Assembly (NCBI RefSeq): GCF_900167255.1
Contig: NZ_FUYB01000005.1
Coordinates: forward strand, 1-64,000
From: Thiothrix eikelboomii
GTDB taxonomy: Bacteria > Pseudomonadota > Gammaproteobacteria > Thiotrichales > Thiotrichaceae
DNA length: 64,000 bases
Direction of reading: 5' to 3'
This document shows, piece after piece, positions 9,795 through 18,245 of this stretch (position 1 is its first letter; each line of letters opens with the position of its first letter). The notes under the pieces were generated by a model. It ran no database searches. It saw only the letters and a list, made by a program, of their open reading frames with translations, and was not told the origin of the DNA. The translations under genes were made by a program, and so were the position numbers.

Positions 9795-10696
9795 TATGCG
9801 TCCCTCCCATTGCTGCCTGATTGCCGAACAATAGCCAATTGATCATCTTCGTCCTCATGCACTTCTTTACGCCCACGTTTGATGAAGTGGAAGAAGGCAC
9901 CTAAGGCAATTAAGCCAAAGCCTGCTAAGCCGAGCGGTTTGGTGATGCCTTTCCATAGGCTCACGGTGGCTGCAATCTTTGGGTTAGCAGGTAAATTGGC
10001 ATATAGCTCGGGTTGGTCGGCATGTTGCAGCACATACATAACATGAGTACCCCCCACGCCCTGAGGATCATACAAGCCCGCATTCTGATAGCCACGGGCT
10101 TTCAGGTCGGTAATTCGTTCCTCAGCGTAGTCCTGCATATCCTCTTTGGTGCCGAAGTGAATGGCTCCGGTTGGGCAGGTCTTGACACAGGCGGGGGCTT
10201 GGCCGACAGCTACTCGATCTGAACACAAGGAGCATTTATAGGCCTTGTTATCCTTTTTCGAGATCCGTGGGATATTGAAGGGGCAACCCTGAATACAATA
10301 CCCACAGCCAATACACTGGTCTTGTTGAAAGTCGACAATGCCATTGCTGTATTGAATAATTGCTCCCGGTGAAGGACAGGCCTTTAAGCAGCCCGGATCA
10401 GCACAGTGCATGCAACCATCTTTACGGATCAGCCATTCGAGCTTGCCATTTTGCTCCGTTTCACTAAAACGCATCAGGGTCCAGCTCTGATCAGACAAGT
10501 CAGCCGGGTTGTCATACACCCCGACATTCTTGCCGACTTCATCCCGCAAATCATTCCATTCCATGCACGCCACCTGACAGGCTTTGCAGCCAATACAAGT
10601 AGACACGTCGATAAGCTTTGCAATTTTCGGCAGATGGCGTACCTGTGGCGCTTCGGTCGTGGTTGCAGAGCGGCGTTGGATGTCTAACATAGTCAT
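9794..10696 (-). CDS. fdoH: Formate dehydrogenase iron-sulfur (beta) subunit
   Basis: Electron-transfer subunit with four [4Fe-4S] clusters linking the molybdopterin subunit to the cytochrome. 300 residues; four cysteine clusters are visible: [35 protein letters not shown] and CSLCSDR..CVKTC. A hydrophobic helix near the C-terminus ([18 protein letters not shown]) is the single membrane segment of FdnH/FdoH. The start at 10696 has an AAGGAG site 7-11 bases upstream; a longer frame to 10774 overlaps the preceding gene and was rejected. It begins 10 bp after the catalytic subunit stop. Confidence 0.95.
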   Translation of the reverse strand: MTMLDIQRRSATTTEAPQVRHLPKIAKLIDVSTCIGCKACQVACMEWNDLRDEVGKNVGVYDNPADLSDQSWTLMRFSETEQNGKLEWLIRKDGCMHCADPGCLKACPSPGAIIQYSNGIVDFQQDQCIGCGYCIQGCPFNIPRISKKDNKAYKCSLCSDRVAVGQAPACVKTCPTGAIHFGTKEDMQDYAEERITDLKARGYQNAGLYDPQGVGGTHVMYVLQHADQPELYANLPANPKIAATVSLWKGITKPLGLAGFGLIALGAFFHFIKRGRKEVHEDEDDQLAIVRQSGSNGRDA

Positions 10697-10706
10697 ATTA
10701 AGCTCC

Positions 10707-13700
10707 TTACACCTTCTCAATGTTGACCAAAAACGCCTTGAATTCCGGTGTCTGCACATTGGCATCACCCACATATGGGGTCAGCACATTGGTCAGATAA
10801 CCGGGGCGCGTTACCCCTTTGAATCCCCAGTGAATCGGGATGCCTACGGTATGAGTCGGTTTACCATTCACTTGCAGGGTCGGGATCCGTTTAGTGACAA
10901 CAGCCACCGCTTCAATCTTACCGCGTTTGGAGCTAACTCTCACCTTATCACCGTGAGCAATCCCTTTGGATTTGGCAAGCTCCTCACCAATCTCAACAAA
11001 TTGCTCCGGTTGAGTAACGGCATTGAGCCAAGAGTGTTTGGTCCAAAAGTGGAAATGCTCGACCAAGCGGTAAGTGGTTGCTACAAATGGATAGGCATCC
11101 GCTGTACCAAAATTCTCCTGATCACCGGGGAAAACTCGTGCGGCAGGATTATTTTTTGCCTTAGCATTGCTAGGGAACATAGGATTTTCCGCCAAGGGCG
11201 ATTCGAAGGGCTCGTAATGCACTGGCAAAGGCCCCTCTTTCATACCCGCAAAGGCAAACAGGCGAGCAACACCTTCAGGATTCATAATGAAGGGGCTAAC
11301 CTCAGCGGGGGGCGCATCAGGGCGAATGTCAGGAATATCATTACCCGTCCATTTATCACCCACCCACTTGATGACCGTGCGTTTTGCATCCCAAGGCTTA
11401 CCATTAGCATCACAGGAGGCGCGATTGTAGAGAATGCGGCGGTTAGCAGGCCATGCAAACCCCCAATTCAAAGTTTGCCCTAAGCCGGAAGGGTCAGAGT
11501 TATCACGCCTTGCCATTAGATTACCAACTTGTGACCATGAGCCGGAGTAAATCCAGTTGCCACAGGAGGTCGAGCCATCATCCCGCAATTGGGCAAATCC
11601 CGCCAATTGTTCGCCCGCTTTCGCTAATACCTTAGTTGGGTCTTTCAGGTCCAACACATCGGCTAAGGCGACCCCTGAGACTTCCTTAGCTAATTCTTCA
11701 GGTGAGGGTTTATTCGGGATACGATAAGGCCAATGCAGTTTCTTTAAGGGTTCGGAGTTTGCTCCTTGGCCATCGGCATACATGTCACGCAGCTTTAAAA
11801 ACAAAGCAGCCATGATTTCTGCATCACCTTTGGTTTCACCGGGGGCATCAGCTCCTGACCAACGCCATTGAATGACCCGCCCAGAGTTAGTAAAGGAGCC
11901 TTCCTGTTCGGCAAAAAGGTTGGCGGGTAGACGGAAGACTTCGGTCTGTACCTCTTCGGGTTTAACATCATGGTATTCGCCATGCGCTTTCCAAAACTCA
12001 GAGGTTTCTGTGGTCAGTGGATCCATTACGACCAAATACTTAAGCTTGGCTAGAGCTTGACCGAGTTTGGCGGCGTGCGGTACAGAGGCTAAGGGGTTAA
12101 AACCTTGGCAGAAAAAGCCTGTGAGTTTACCTTGATGCATGCGCTCAAAGAGTGCCAATACATCCTGTGCACCGTCGATTTTCGGCATCCAGTCATAACC
12201 GAATTGGTTTTCAGCGGTCGCATTGGGGCCATACATAGATTTCAGATGGCTGACAAAGAATTTGCTGTAATTTGACCAGTAGTTCATCTGTCCAGCTTGC
12301 AGCAGCTTCGGTGTTTTAGCCTCAATAAATTGTGCCAAAGTCGCTTCTTTATCGGTTGGGTTTGCCAAGTAGCCGGGCAAACTAGCACCAATCAAGCACA
12401 TATCGGTGATACCCTGCACATTCGCATGTCCGCGTAGTGCATTGATACCGCCACCTGCCATGCCAATATTACCCAAGAGTAATTGGATTAAGGCCATAGT
12501 ACGGATGTTTTGCGAACCGACAGAATGTTGCGTCCAACCAAGCGCATAGAGAATGGTCATTACCTTGTTGGGCTTGGCGCATTCCCCCATCATTTCGAGG
12601 ATTTTTTCATAATCCTTTTGGGGCGTACCCGTTACTTTGGAAACCACTTCAGGCGTATAGGGCGCAAAGTGTTGTTTCATTAATTGCAATACGCATTGAG
12701 GGTCTTGCATGGAGTAGTCGATCTTGGCAAAGCCCGTCGCCTCATCCATCTGGTATTTCCAAGTCGTATTGTCGTAGGAACGTTTGGCCTCATCGTAGCC
12801 AGAAAACATACCTTCATTAAAGGTATAACCGGTATTGATTAAATACCCAGCATTGGTATAGGCCTGTACATATTCGTGATTAATTTTGTCATTGGTCAGT
12901 AAATAGTTGATGACGCCAGACAAAAAGGCAATATCCGAACCGACACGGATCGGTGCATAAAAATCTGCCACTGCCGCTGAACGGGTAAAGCGTGGATCAA
13001 CCACGACAAGCTTGGCACTTCGGGTTTTTTTCGCTTCAATGACCCATTTAAAACCGCAGGGATGAGCTTCGGCAGCATTGCCGCCCATGATTAAAACTAA
13101 ATCAGCATTCTTGATGTCGACCCAATGATTGGTCATCGCACCACGCCCAAACGTCGGAGCCAGACTGGCCACCGTCGGTGAGTGTCAAATACGAGCCTGA
13201 GTGTCGATAGCGGTCATACCTAAACCGCGCAGCACCTTATTGGTGAGATAGCCTGCTTCATTAGAAGCTGCCGAGCTTGCTAAAAAGCCAGCAGATTGCC
13301 AGCGGTTGACAGTAACACCGTCTGCATTCTTGGCCTGAAAATTAGCATCACGGTCAGCACGCATGTGAGTAGCAATCCGCGTAATCGCCTCATCCCATGA
13401 AATACGCTTCCATTCAGATGTACCAGCTTCACGGACTTCAGGGTATTTTAGACGATTGGGGCTATGGATCATATCCAATAAGCCAGCACCTTTCGGGCAT
13501 AGCGTCCCTCGATTGACAGGATTGTCAGGGTCGCCTTCGATATGGATGATTTCTGCTTTAACGTTTTTGGCTTTGTCACCGATGCTATACATGAGTACGC
13601 CACAACTGACAGAGCAATAAGGGCAAATATTACGCGCTTCGGTAGTGCGCTCTAGTTTAAAAGGTCGAGTGGCTGCTTGGACTTGTTCTGGGCTTAGACC

Positions 13701-13778
13701 TAAAGCACCAAGTCCAACACTGGCTACTCCACCGGCGGTCACCTTAAAAAATTGGCGACGGGTCATTTGAGCAGTCAT
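10707..13778 (-). CDS. fdoG: Formate dehydrogenase catalytic subunit, selenoprotein with in-frame UGA
   Basis: Oxidises formate at a bis-MGD molybdenum or tungsten centre in the periplasm. 1023 residues including selenocysteine (E. coli FdoG is 1016). The start at 13778 has GGAGG upstream. The N-terminus [13 protein letters not shown] is a twin-arginine signal. CPYCSVSCG binds a 4Fe-4S cluster. The chain stops at TGA 13185-13187 (..TQARI), and the same frame continues at once with [21 protein letters not shown], exactly the family context of the Sec residue. The TGA is therefore recoded, not a break. It is the first cistron of a minus-strand operon running to selB. Confidence 0.97.
13147..13187 (-). 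promoter_or_regulatory. SECIS element of the formate dehydrogenase mRNA
   Basis: Bacterial SECIS hairpins begin right after the UGA. Here the UGA (13185-13187) is followed by a stem whose tip is GCC-AGUCT-GGC (13159-13169 on the minus strand), 15 bases after the UGA. The loop keeps the GU core seen in E. coli fdhF and fdnG, where SelB binds. The codons around it align one for one with those of E. coli fdnG as I remember that sequence. The lower stem limits are approximate. Confidence 0.8.
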
Positions 13779-14031
13779 TGAGACGATTCCTCCTTCAGTA
13801 TTTTTATTAAAAACAAACAAAATACCCTTAGAGATTCTAATCCTTTTATCAGTTTTGTCATCTTTAATTATGAAGCTTGCTGATTGGAGTTGTTTATTGC
13901 CAACCAATAAAAGTATCGAGATAGAACCTAATCCTGAAAAAATAGGTAAAATCACCGTGCTGCAAGCAGCAAGCCTAGCCGACGGTTGATAGTCTGTTGT
14001 GCTTTAGTGAATGGCTTGATAGGAGAAAAGG

Positions 14032-15240
14032 ATGAAACAGCTTTGTGCTAGACGTATGCAAGGCCGCGATGTACACGAACAGCATCGTGCGGCCACGCCG
14101 CTGGAATTATTTTATGATTTAGTGTTTGTGATTGCGGTTGGGGCTTGTGCGTCTTCTTTGCACCATGCACTGGCAGAACATCATTACAGCGACATCTGGG
14201 TGTATTTGGCTGTTTTTATGCCTATGTGGTGGGCATGGATGAATTACACGTGGTTTTCTTCGGCATTTGATTGCGATGATACCGCTTTCCGCTTGTTGTC
14301 AATGGTGCAGATGTTTGGCGCTTTGCTGATGGCAGCGGGCATGAAAGGTTTTTTTAATGGTGATGCCTTGTTGGGTTTGTTGGGGTTTATCGTAATGCGA
14401 ATTGCGATGGCCTCGCTGTGGTTCAGAGCGGCTAAAGAAGATCCGCCATACGCCACGACGGCTCGGCGCTATGCTTACGGCATTCTGTTCATGCAGACCA
14501 TCTGGGTGCTTTGGTATTGGTTCACCAAAGATCTGGACATCGTAGTGCGCTTGGTTTCCATGCTGTTTTTCATGGGCGGGGAATTGTTGGTGCCGATACT
14601 GGCTGAGCGAATCAAGCATACCCCTTGGCATCCACACCATATCGCTGAGCGTTATGGTCTGCTGACGATTATTGTTTTAGGGGAGGGGATCATTGGCGTG
14701 GGGAATGCGATTATGAATGCACGTGAACTCGATGTGGTGCAAGCGTTGTTGATCGGTTTTGCCGGAACAGTGTTAGTGTTTGCCTTATGGTGGCTGTATT
14801 TCAAAGTACCCTTTGCTCAAGCTTTGCATGACCATAATCTGCGGCGCGGAATTCTATTTGGTTATGGTCATTATCTGATATTTGCATCCTTGGCAGCAGT
14901 CGGTACGGGATTAGAGTTGGTCGCTGATAATTTTACCGCTGCCTCGGGTGGACATGGTGGCGATCCAGTCCTTGCGATTATGACGCTGGCCGTGGCGGTG
15001 GCTGTTTATATGCTCACCCTCAGTAGTATTCGTGCTGCGGTGGTAAAGGCAGGCAAGTACAAGTTCACTGCGATTATAGCATCGGTCTTACTGCCAACTT
15101 TGGCGTCTATTACCGCCTTAACCCATTTATTACCCTTATGGGTGAGTCTGTTGGTGATGGCGGCTGCACCTGTGGTAGTGATCCGTTTATACGATCATGA
15201 GGAGGCGGTTCAGGCGAATGAAGCCGCTAACTTAGCTTAG
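14032..15240 (+). CDS. LtrA-family membrane protein (low temperature requirement A)
   Basis: 402 residues, almost entirely hydrophobic helices, about 10-12 membrane segments. The N-terminal block ATPLELFYDLVFVIAVG is the hallmark of the LtrA family, named from a Listeria cold-growth locus; the molecular function is unknown. IAERYGLLTIIVLGEGIIGVGNAI is a second conserved block (here broken as HIAERYGLLTI and VLGEGIIGVG). GGAG precedes ATG 14032. The 3' end overlaps the convergent DUF4345 gene by 4 bp. It diverges from the formate dehydrogenase operon across ~250 bp, with no evidence that the two are linked. Confidence 0.88.
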   Translation: MKQLCARRMQGRDVHEQHRAATPLELFYDLVFVIAVGACASSLHHALAEHHYSDIWVYLAVFMPMWWAWMNYTWFSSAFDCDDTAFRLLSMVQMFGALLMAAGMKGFFNGDALLGLLGFIVMRIAMASLWFRAAKEDPPYATTARRYAYGILFMQTIWVLWYWFTKDLDIVVRLVSMLFFMGGELLVPILAERIKHTPWHPHHIAERYGLLTIIVLGEGIIGVGNAIMNARELDVVQALLIGFAGTVLVFALWWLYFKVPFAQALHDHNLRRGILFGYGHYLIFASLAAVGTGLELVADNFTAASGGHGGDPVLAIMTLAVAVAVYMLTLSSIRAAVVKAGKYKFTAIIASVLLPTLASITALTHLLPLWVSLLVMAAAPVVVIRLYDHEEAVQANEAANLA

Positions 15241-15644
15241 CCCGTGCTTGCATGTTTGCGGTTTTGGCGGATCAGCAGGAACACTACGAGGGCTGTACCC
15301 AATTCAGCCAGTAAATAAACCAGTAGTAGCGTGGTGGGTTTACCTGTATCGACTAGCAAGCTGAAGATTCTGGATAAGGATAGCCCTAGCATCGCCAACC
15401 CTAGTGAATACAAGGCTGCCAAGGTAAACTGTGAATTAAAAGCGGCATAGAGCCAGAAAGCGACAACCCCTAGGATTAGCCCCATCACTGAGCGGTAAAT
15501 ATGGATAGCGTTAATATCAGCGACGGGTGTGTGATAGAGCGTCGGTACCAAACTCACCGGATCAGCTCCAAAGGTGAGTGCGATAACCGTAAGAATCGCT
15601 GAGCTGACAATAAGTAATGCCTGATTGAGTCGCTTTAAGTGCAT
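15237..15644 (-). CDS. DUF4345-like small integral membrane protein
   Basis: 135 residues from ATG 15644 (MHLKRLNQALL) with four predicted membrane helices. The segments IHIYRSVMGLILGVVAFW and LGLAMLGLSLSRIFSLLVD resemble DUF4345 proteins, where a conserved Arg and Asp lie in these positions. The function is unknown. An in-frame ATG at 15698 gives a longer form, but the shorter start lines up with the first hydrophobic helix. No partner gene is obvious. Confidence 0.65.
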   Translation of the reverse strand: MHLKRLNQALLIVSSAILTVIALTFGADPVSLVPTLYHTPVADINAIHIYRSVMGLILGVVAFWLYAAFNSQFTLAALYSLGLAMLGLSLSRIFSLLVDTGKPTTLLLVYLLAELGTALVVFLLIRQNRKHASTG

Positions 15645-15763
15645 GGTGAAATTCCTGCTGAGCAGTAGAGGATTGAGGGATAAGCAAAATCCTAGCACAT
15701 TGTTTGTTTAGTGGTGGGTGCTTGGTTTAATTTTATTTTTACTTTTCCTATAAAGGACGTGGT

Positions 15764-16861
15764 ATGTCTGATCATTATAGTGTCGTGCAGATTAAGCCTT
15801 CACCGAGTCAAACAAAGCTCTTACCTGCCCAAAAGAAGTTCAATACATTAATTAAAAATATCAATAAACAAAGAAAACTTTTGTTGGAATGGCAAGAGGC
15901 GATGACACAGTGCCAACAACAGGCGGTGGAGAAACTAGAGCCTTTACGAAAAGAGTTAGGTGAGTATCAGGCTCAGCTGGTTCTGTTATTGGATCAACAG
16001 TTTGATAGTCATAAATTCACCAAAAATCAACAAGAAAAAATGTGTGACTTGATTCTGGAACTAGCGGATGTACTGATTGTTGAACACCAACGTGTGGATC
16101 TGAAGCCTTTGTTTGATAAATACAGTACGGAAAGCTTTGATCAGCTGGATCAAGCCTCTGATGGCCTAGCCTTGGATATGCTGAAAGAGTTGCTTGAGCA
16201 GCAGTTTGGCATGACGATTGATGAGGCTGATTTGGATGTGCATGATATTCAAGCCACCTTAGATCGCTTAAATCAGCAGTTTGAACAACAAGTTGAACAG
16301 CAAGAAGCGCAGCGGGCCACCCAGCGACCTAAGTCTAGGAAGTCTGCCAAGCAAGTAGCGAAAGCTGCAGAAGAAACGGCAGAGGTTGAAAATGTTAGTA
16401 AGTCGATTCAGGCGGTCTTTCGTCAATTGAGCAGTGCTTTGCATCCTGATCGTGAGCTTGATCCGGTAGAACGGGTGCGTAAAACTGAATTGATGCAGCA
16501 AGTGACGGTTGCTTACAGTAAAAAAGATTTACTAAAATTATTAGAGTTACAGTTAGTGGTCGAGCAAATTGACCAAATACAATTAGATGCGATTGCAGAC
16601 ACGCGCCTTAAACATTATAACCAAGTCTTAGAGAGTCAGTTAAACGAGTTGAAAGCTGAACTTGCGCAGCAAGAAATGCTAGGGCGTGACATGATTAGTG
16701 CTCCCCCCTTTATGCCCATTGTCCCCAAACATCTGATGACGACGCTGAAATACGATATACAAGGTTTGCGTGAAACGATTCTAAATGTTCAACGCGATTT
16801 ACGTGAATTTCAGGATGTAAAGCAACTAAAAGCGTGGCTAAAGGATTATCAAATAGATTAG
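15764..16861 (+). CDS. Coiled-coil protein with J-domain-like segment
   Basis: 365 residues, soluble, rich in Gln/Glu/Lys/Leu with predicted coiled coils at ~25-75, 170-210 and 280-345. Around residues 215-265 is a DnaJ-like piece: FRQLSSALHPDRE with the HPD triplet at 227-229, then VAYSKKDLLKLLELQL. In J-domain proteins HPD stimulates DnaK ATPase. The J segment lies late in the chain rather than at the N-terminus, as in a group of uncharacterised proteobacterial proteins. A clear GGA-type ribosome site (AAAGGACGTGGT) precedes ATG 15764. Partner and substrate are unknown. Confidence 0.65.
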   Translation: MSDHYSVVQIKPSPSQTKLLPAQKKFNTLIKNINKQRKLLLEWQEAMTQCQQQAVEKLEPLRKELGEYQAQLVLLLDQQFDSHKFTKNQQEKMCDLILELADVLIVEHQRVDLKPLFDKYSTESFDQLDQASDGLALDMLKELLEQQFGMTIDEADLDVHDIQATLDRLNQQFEQQVEQQEAQRATQRPKSRKSAKQVAKAAEETAEVENVSKSIQAVFRQLSSALHPDRELDPVERVRKTELMQQVTVAYSKKDLLKLLELQLVVEQIDQIQLDAIADTRLKHYNQVLESQLNELKAELAQQEMLGRDMISAPPFMPIVPKHLMTTLKYDIQGLRETILNVQRDLREFQDVKQLKAWLKDYQID

Positions 16862-16886
16862 CCACGGCTTATTTAAGCTACTCCAG

Positions 16887-17408
16887 TTACCACAGACCCG
16901 CAGGACCATCCAGAATAATTGGTTGAGTCGGCGTGGGAGTTACCCATGCACCGGCTGGACCATCTTGAATAATCGGTTGAGTCGGAGTCGGCGTAGTTGT
17001 GCCGCCGATAGCAGGGCCATCTTGGATGATGGGTGGAGTAATAGCGGGAGTTACCCATGCACCGGCTGGACCATCTTGAATAATCGGTTGAATCGGAGTC
17101 GGCGTAGTTGTGCCGCCGATAGCAGGGCCATCTTGGATGATGGGGACGGTAGGCGGTGTTGTTGCACCTGTCCACTGTCCTGCTGGGCCATCTTGAATAA
17201 TAGCACCATGCGTATTCCCTAAATTGGGAGTCGGGTTACTAAAGTTTTGAATTCGATTTAAGAGCTGCTGTAGTAAATTCTTAAGTAAGTCCTGTTGTGG
17301 CAAAGCGCCCGTCGTATTGTTTTTTAGAGTAAATGTATTTTGCGGACGCTCTAAAGTATTAGCATAAGAATTTTTAGCATGAATATTATGAGTAGTATTA
17401 ATTTTCAT
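16887..17408 (-). CDS. Small protein with six IIQDGPA repeats, unknown function
   Basis: 173 residues. The N-terminal ~68 residues are Asn/Thr/Gln-rich without a Sec signal; QQDLLKNLLQQLLNRIQNF (38-56) would form a Leu/Gln amphipathic helix like those in harpins. From residue 70 come six repeats spaced 18-20 residues: IIQDGPAGQW (70), IIQDGPAIGG (90), IIQDGPAGAW (109), IIQDGPAIGG (127), IIQDGPAGAW (146) and IILDGPAGLW (164), joined by Pro/Thr linkers. The ATG lies inside the end of the Memo-like gene (11-bp overlap), so it is translationally coupled to that operon. It could be a secreted substrate, a modified peptide precursor or a surface protein. I recognise no family. Confidence 0.6.
   Translation of the reverse strand: MKINTTHNIHAKNSYANTLERPQNTFTLKNNTTGALPQQDLLKNLLQQLLNRIQNFSNPTPNLGNTHGAIIQDGPAGQWTGATTPPTVPIIQDGPAIGGTTTPTPIQPIIQDGPAGAWVTPAITPPIIQDGPAIGGTTTPTPTQPIIQDGPAGAWVTPTPTQPIILDGPAGLW
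16935..17156. repeat. Two tandem 111-bp repeat units within the IIQDGPA gene
   Basis: A segment starting GGGAGTTACCCATGCACC at 16935 recurs at 17046, exactly 111 bp (37 codons) later. The first ~95 bases are identical except for one G/A difference near 16982/17093; the remaining bases of each unit diverge. The near identity at DNA level, including third codon positions, points to a recent in-frame duplication. Confidence 0.9.
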
Positions 17409-18245
17409 TTGGATAAGCTGGGTCAGTGGACAAAAAACTAAGAGGTTTCACTAAGAGTAGCCCTGCATAACCGACTAAGCTGCTTGGGTTAAGATGATTG
17501 GATTGGGCAGAATGATGAGCGGCAATCGTGCGCCAAACATAGTCGGGTTGTTGGGCTAATTGTATCAACCCCTTTAACCCTAGATACCCACACGCTTGAT
17601 CAGGTGTAAGGCGGTCACTGTGCTTAGCTTCGATCAGACGGATCGTTTGCATACCTGTTAAGAGTGCTTGGGAGCGCGGTAGGTAGTGATATAAATCCGA
17701 GCTAATCACGATTAATGTCTCTGGGTCTTCCCACGCAGGCTTGAGCAAACACTGTGCTTGTTCAGTGCTGCAAGGCCCGAGTAGGAGCGGTGCGACAGGT
17801 AGCTCAGGAAAGCAGGTATGAATAAAGGGCAGTTGTACTTCAAGGCTATATTCAGTCGCATGGGTCGCATTATCGACTTGTACATAGTCCAAGGATTGCC
17901 AATGGTTATGAATGAAGGTTTGATCAACGCTGATCTCACCTAGAGGCGTAGAGGCGTTTGTAGGGCGGTGTAATCACTGATTAAGCCGCCATTGTGAGCA
18001 TTTTGATGGTTAGGTCCTACGAGCACAATGCGCTTAGGTTTGGTTTTACCGCGCACTTGAGCATAGGTTGACCCTGCAGTCCTACCGGAGTAGTCATAAC
18101 CGGCATGAGGGACAACCAAAGCTTTGATCGTTTCATGGTTGCTTTCACTGGGGTGATCTAAATAATATTTGAGTTGTAGCCGTAAATTATCAGGATCAGC
18201 ACTATAAAAAATACCACTGTAGAGAGCAGGTCTTAGTATTTTCAT
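17398..18245 (-). pseudogene. Memo-like protein (AmmeMemoRadiSam protein B), frameshifted
   Basis: Two frames give one Memo protein. The N-part (18245 to 17940, 101 residues) has LYSGIFYSADP, PHAGYDYSG and GPNHQ; the C-part (from ~17950 down to 17398) has ATEYSLEVQLPF, ISSDLYHYL and DQACGYLGL. These include the His, Asp/His and Cys positions that form the metal site in MEMO1-like proteins. The frame breaks at an exact 8-bp tandem duplication (17941-17956). Removing one copy restores TPLGEISVDQ, the expected sequence. The gene overlaps the upstream fusion gene by 4 bp and the downstream repeat gene by 11 bp. Either a recent null allele, a slippage-variable switch or a sequence error. Confidence 0.85.
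17941..17956. repeat. 8-bp perfect tandem duplication causing a frameshift
   Basis: TAGAGGCG occurs twice in direct succession (17941-17948 and 17949-17956). On the coding (minus) strand this is CGCCTCTA twice. It brings a TAG into frame inside the Memo-like gene; one copy alone would leave the gene open. Confidence 0.92.

Noticed and set aside
13185-13187. Stop codon that splits the formate dehydrogenase alpha gene into two frames
   Set aside because: The same reading frame continues at once with the expected family sequence, a SECIS hairpin follows, and selA, selB and selC are adjacent. It is a selenocysteine codon, not a nonsense mutation.
16935-17156. CRISPR-like regular repeats
   Set aside because: The repeats lie in frame inside a coding gene, spacing matches 37 codons, and the spacers are Pro/Thr linkers rather than unique spacers.
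16923-17222. Plus-strand and second minus-frame open frames across the repeats
   Set aside because: They are repetitive Ser/Arg/Cys/Tyr-rich frames caused by the DNA repeats in other phases; only the IIQDGPA frame has a sensible start, coupling and sequence.
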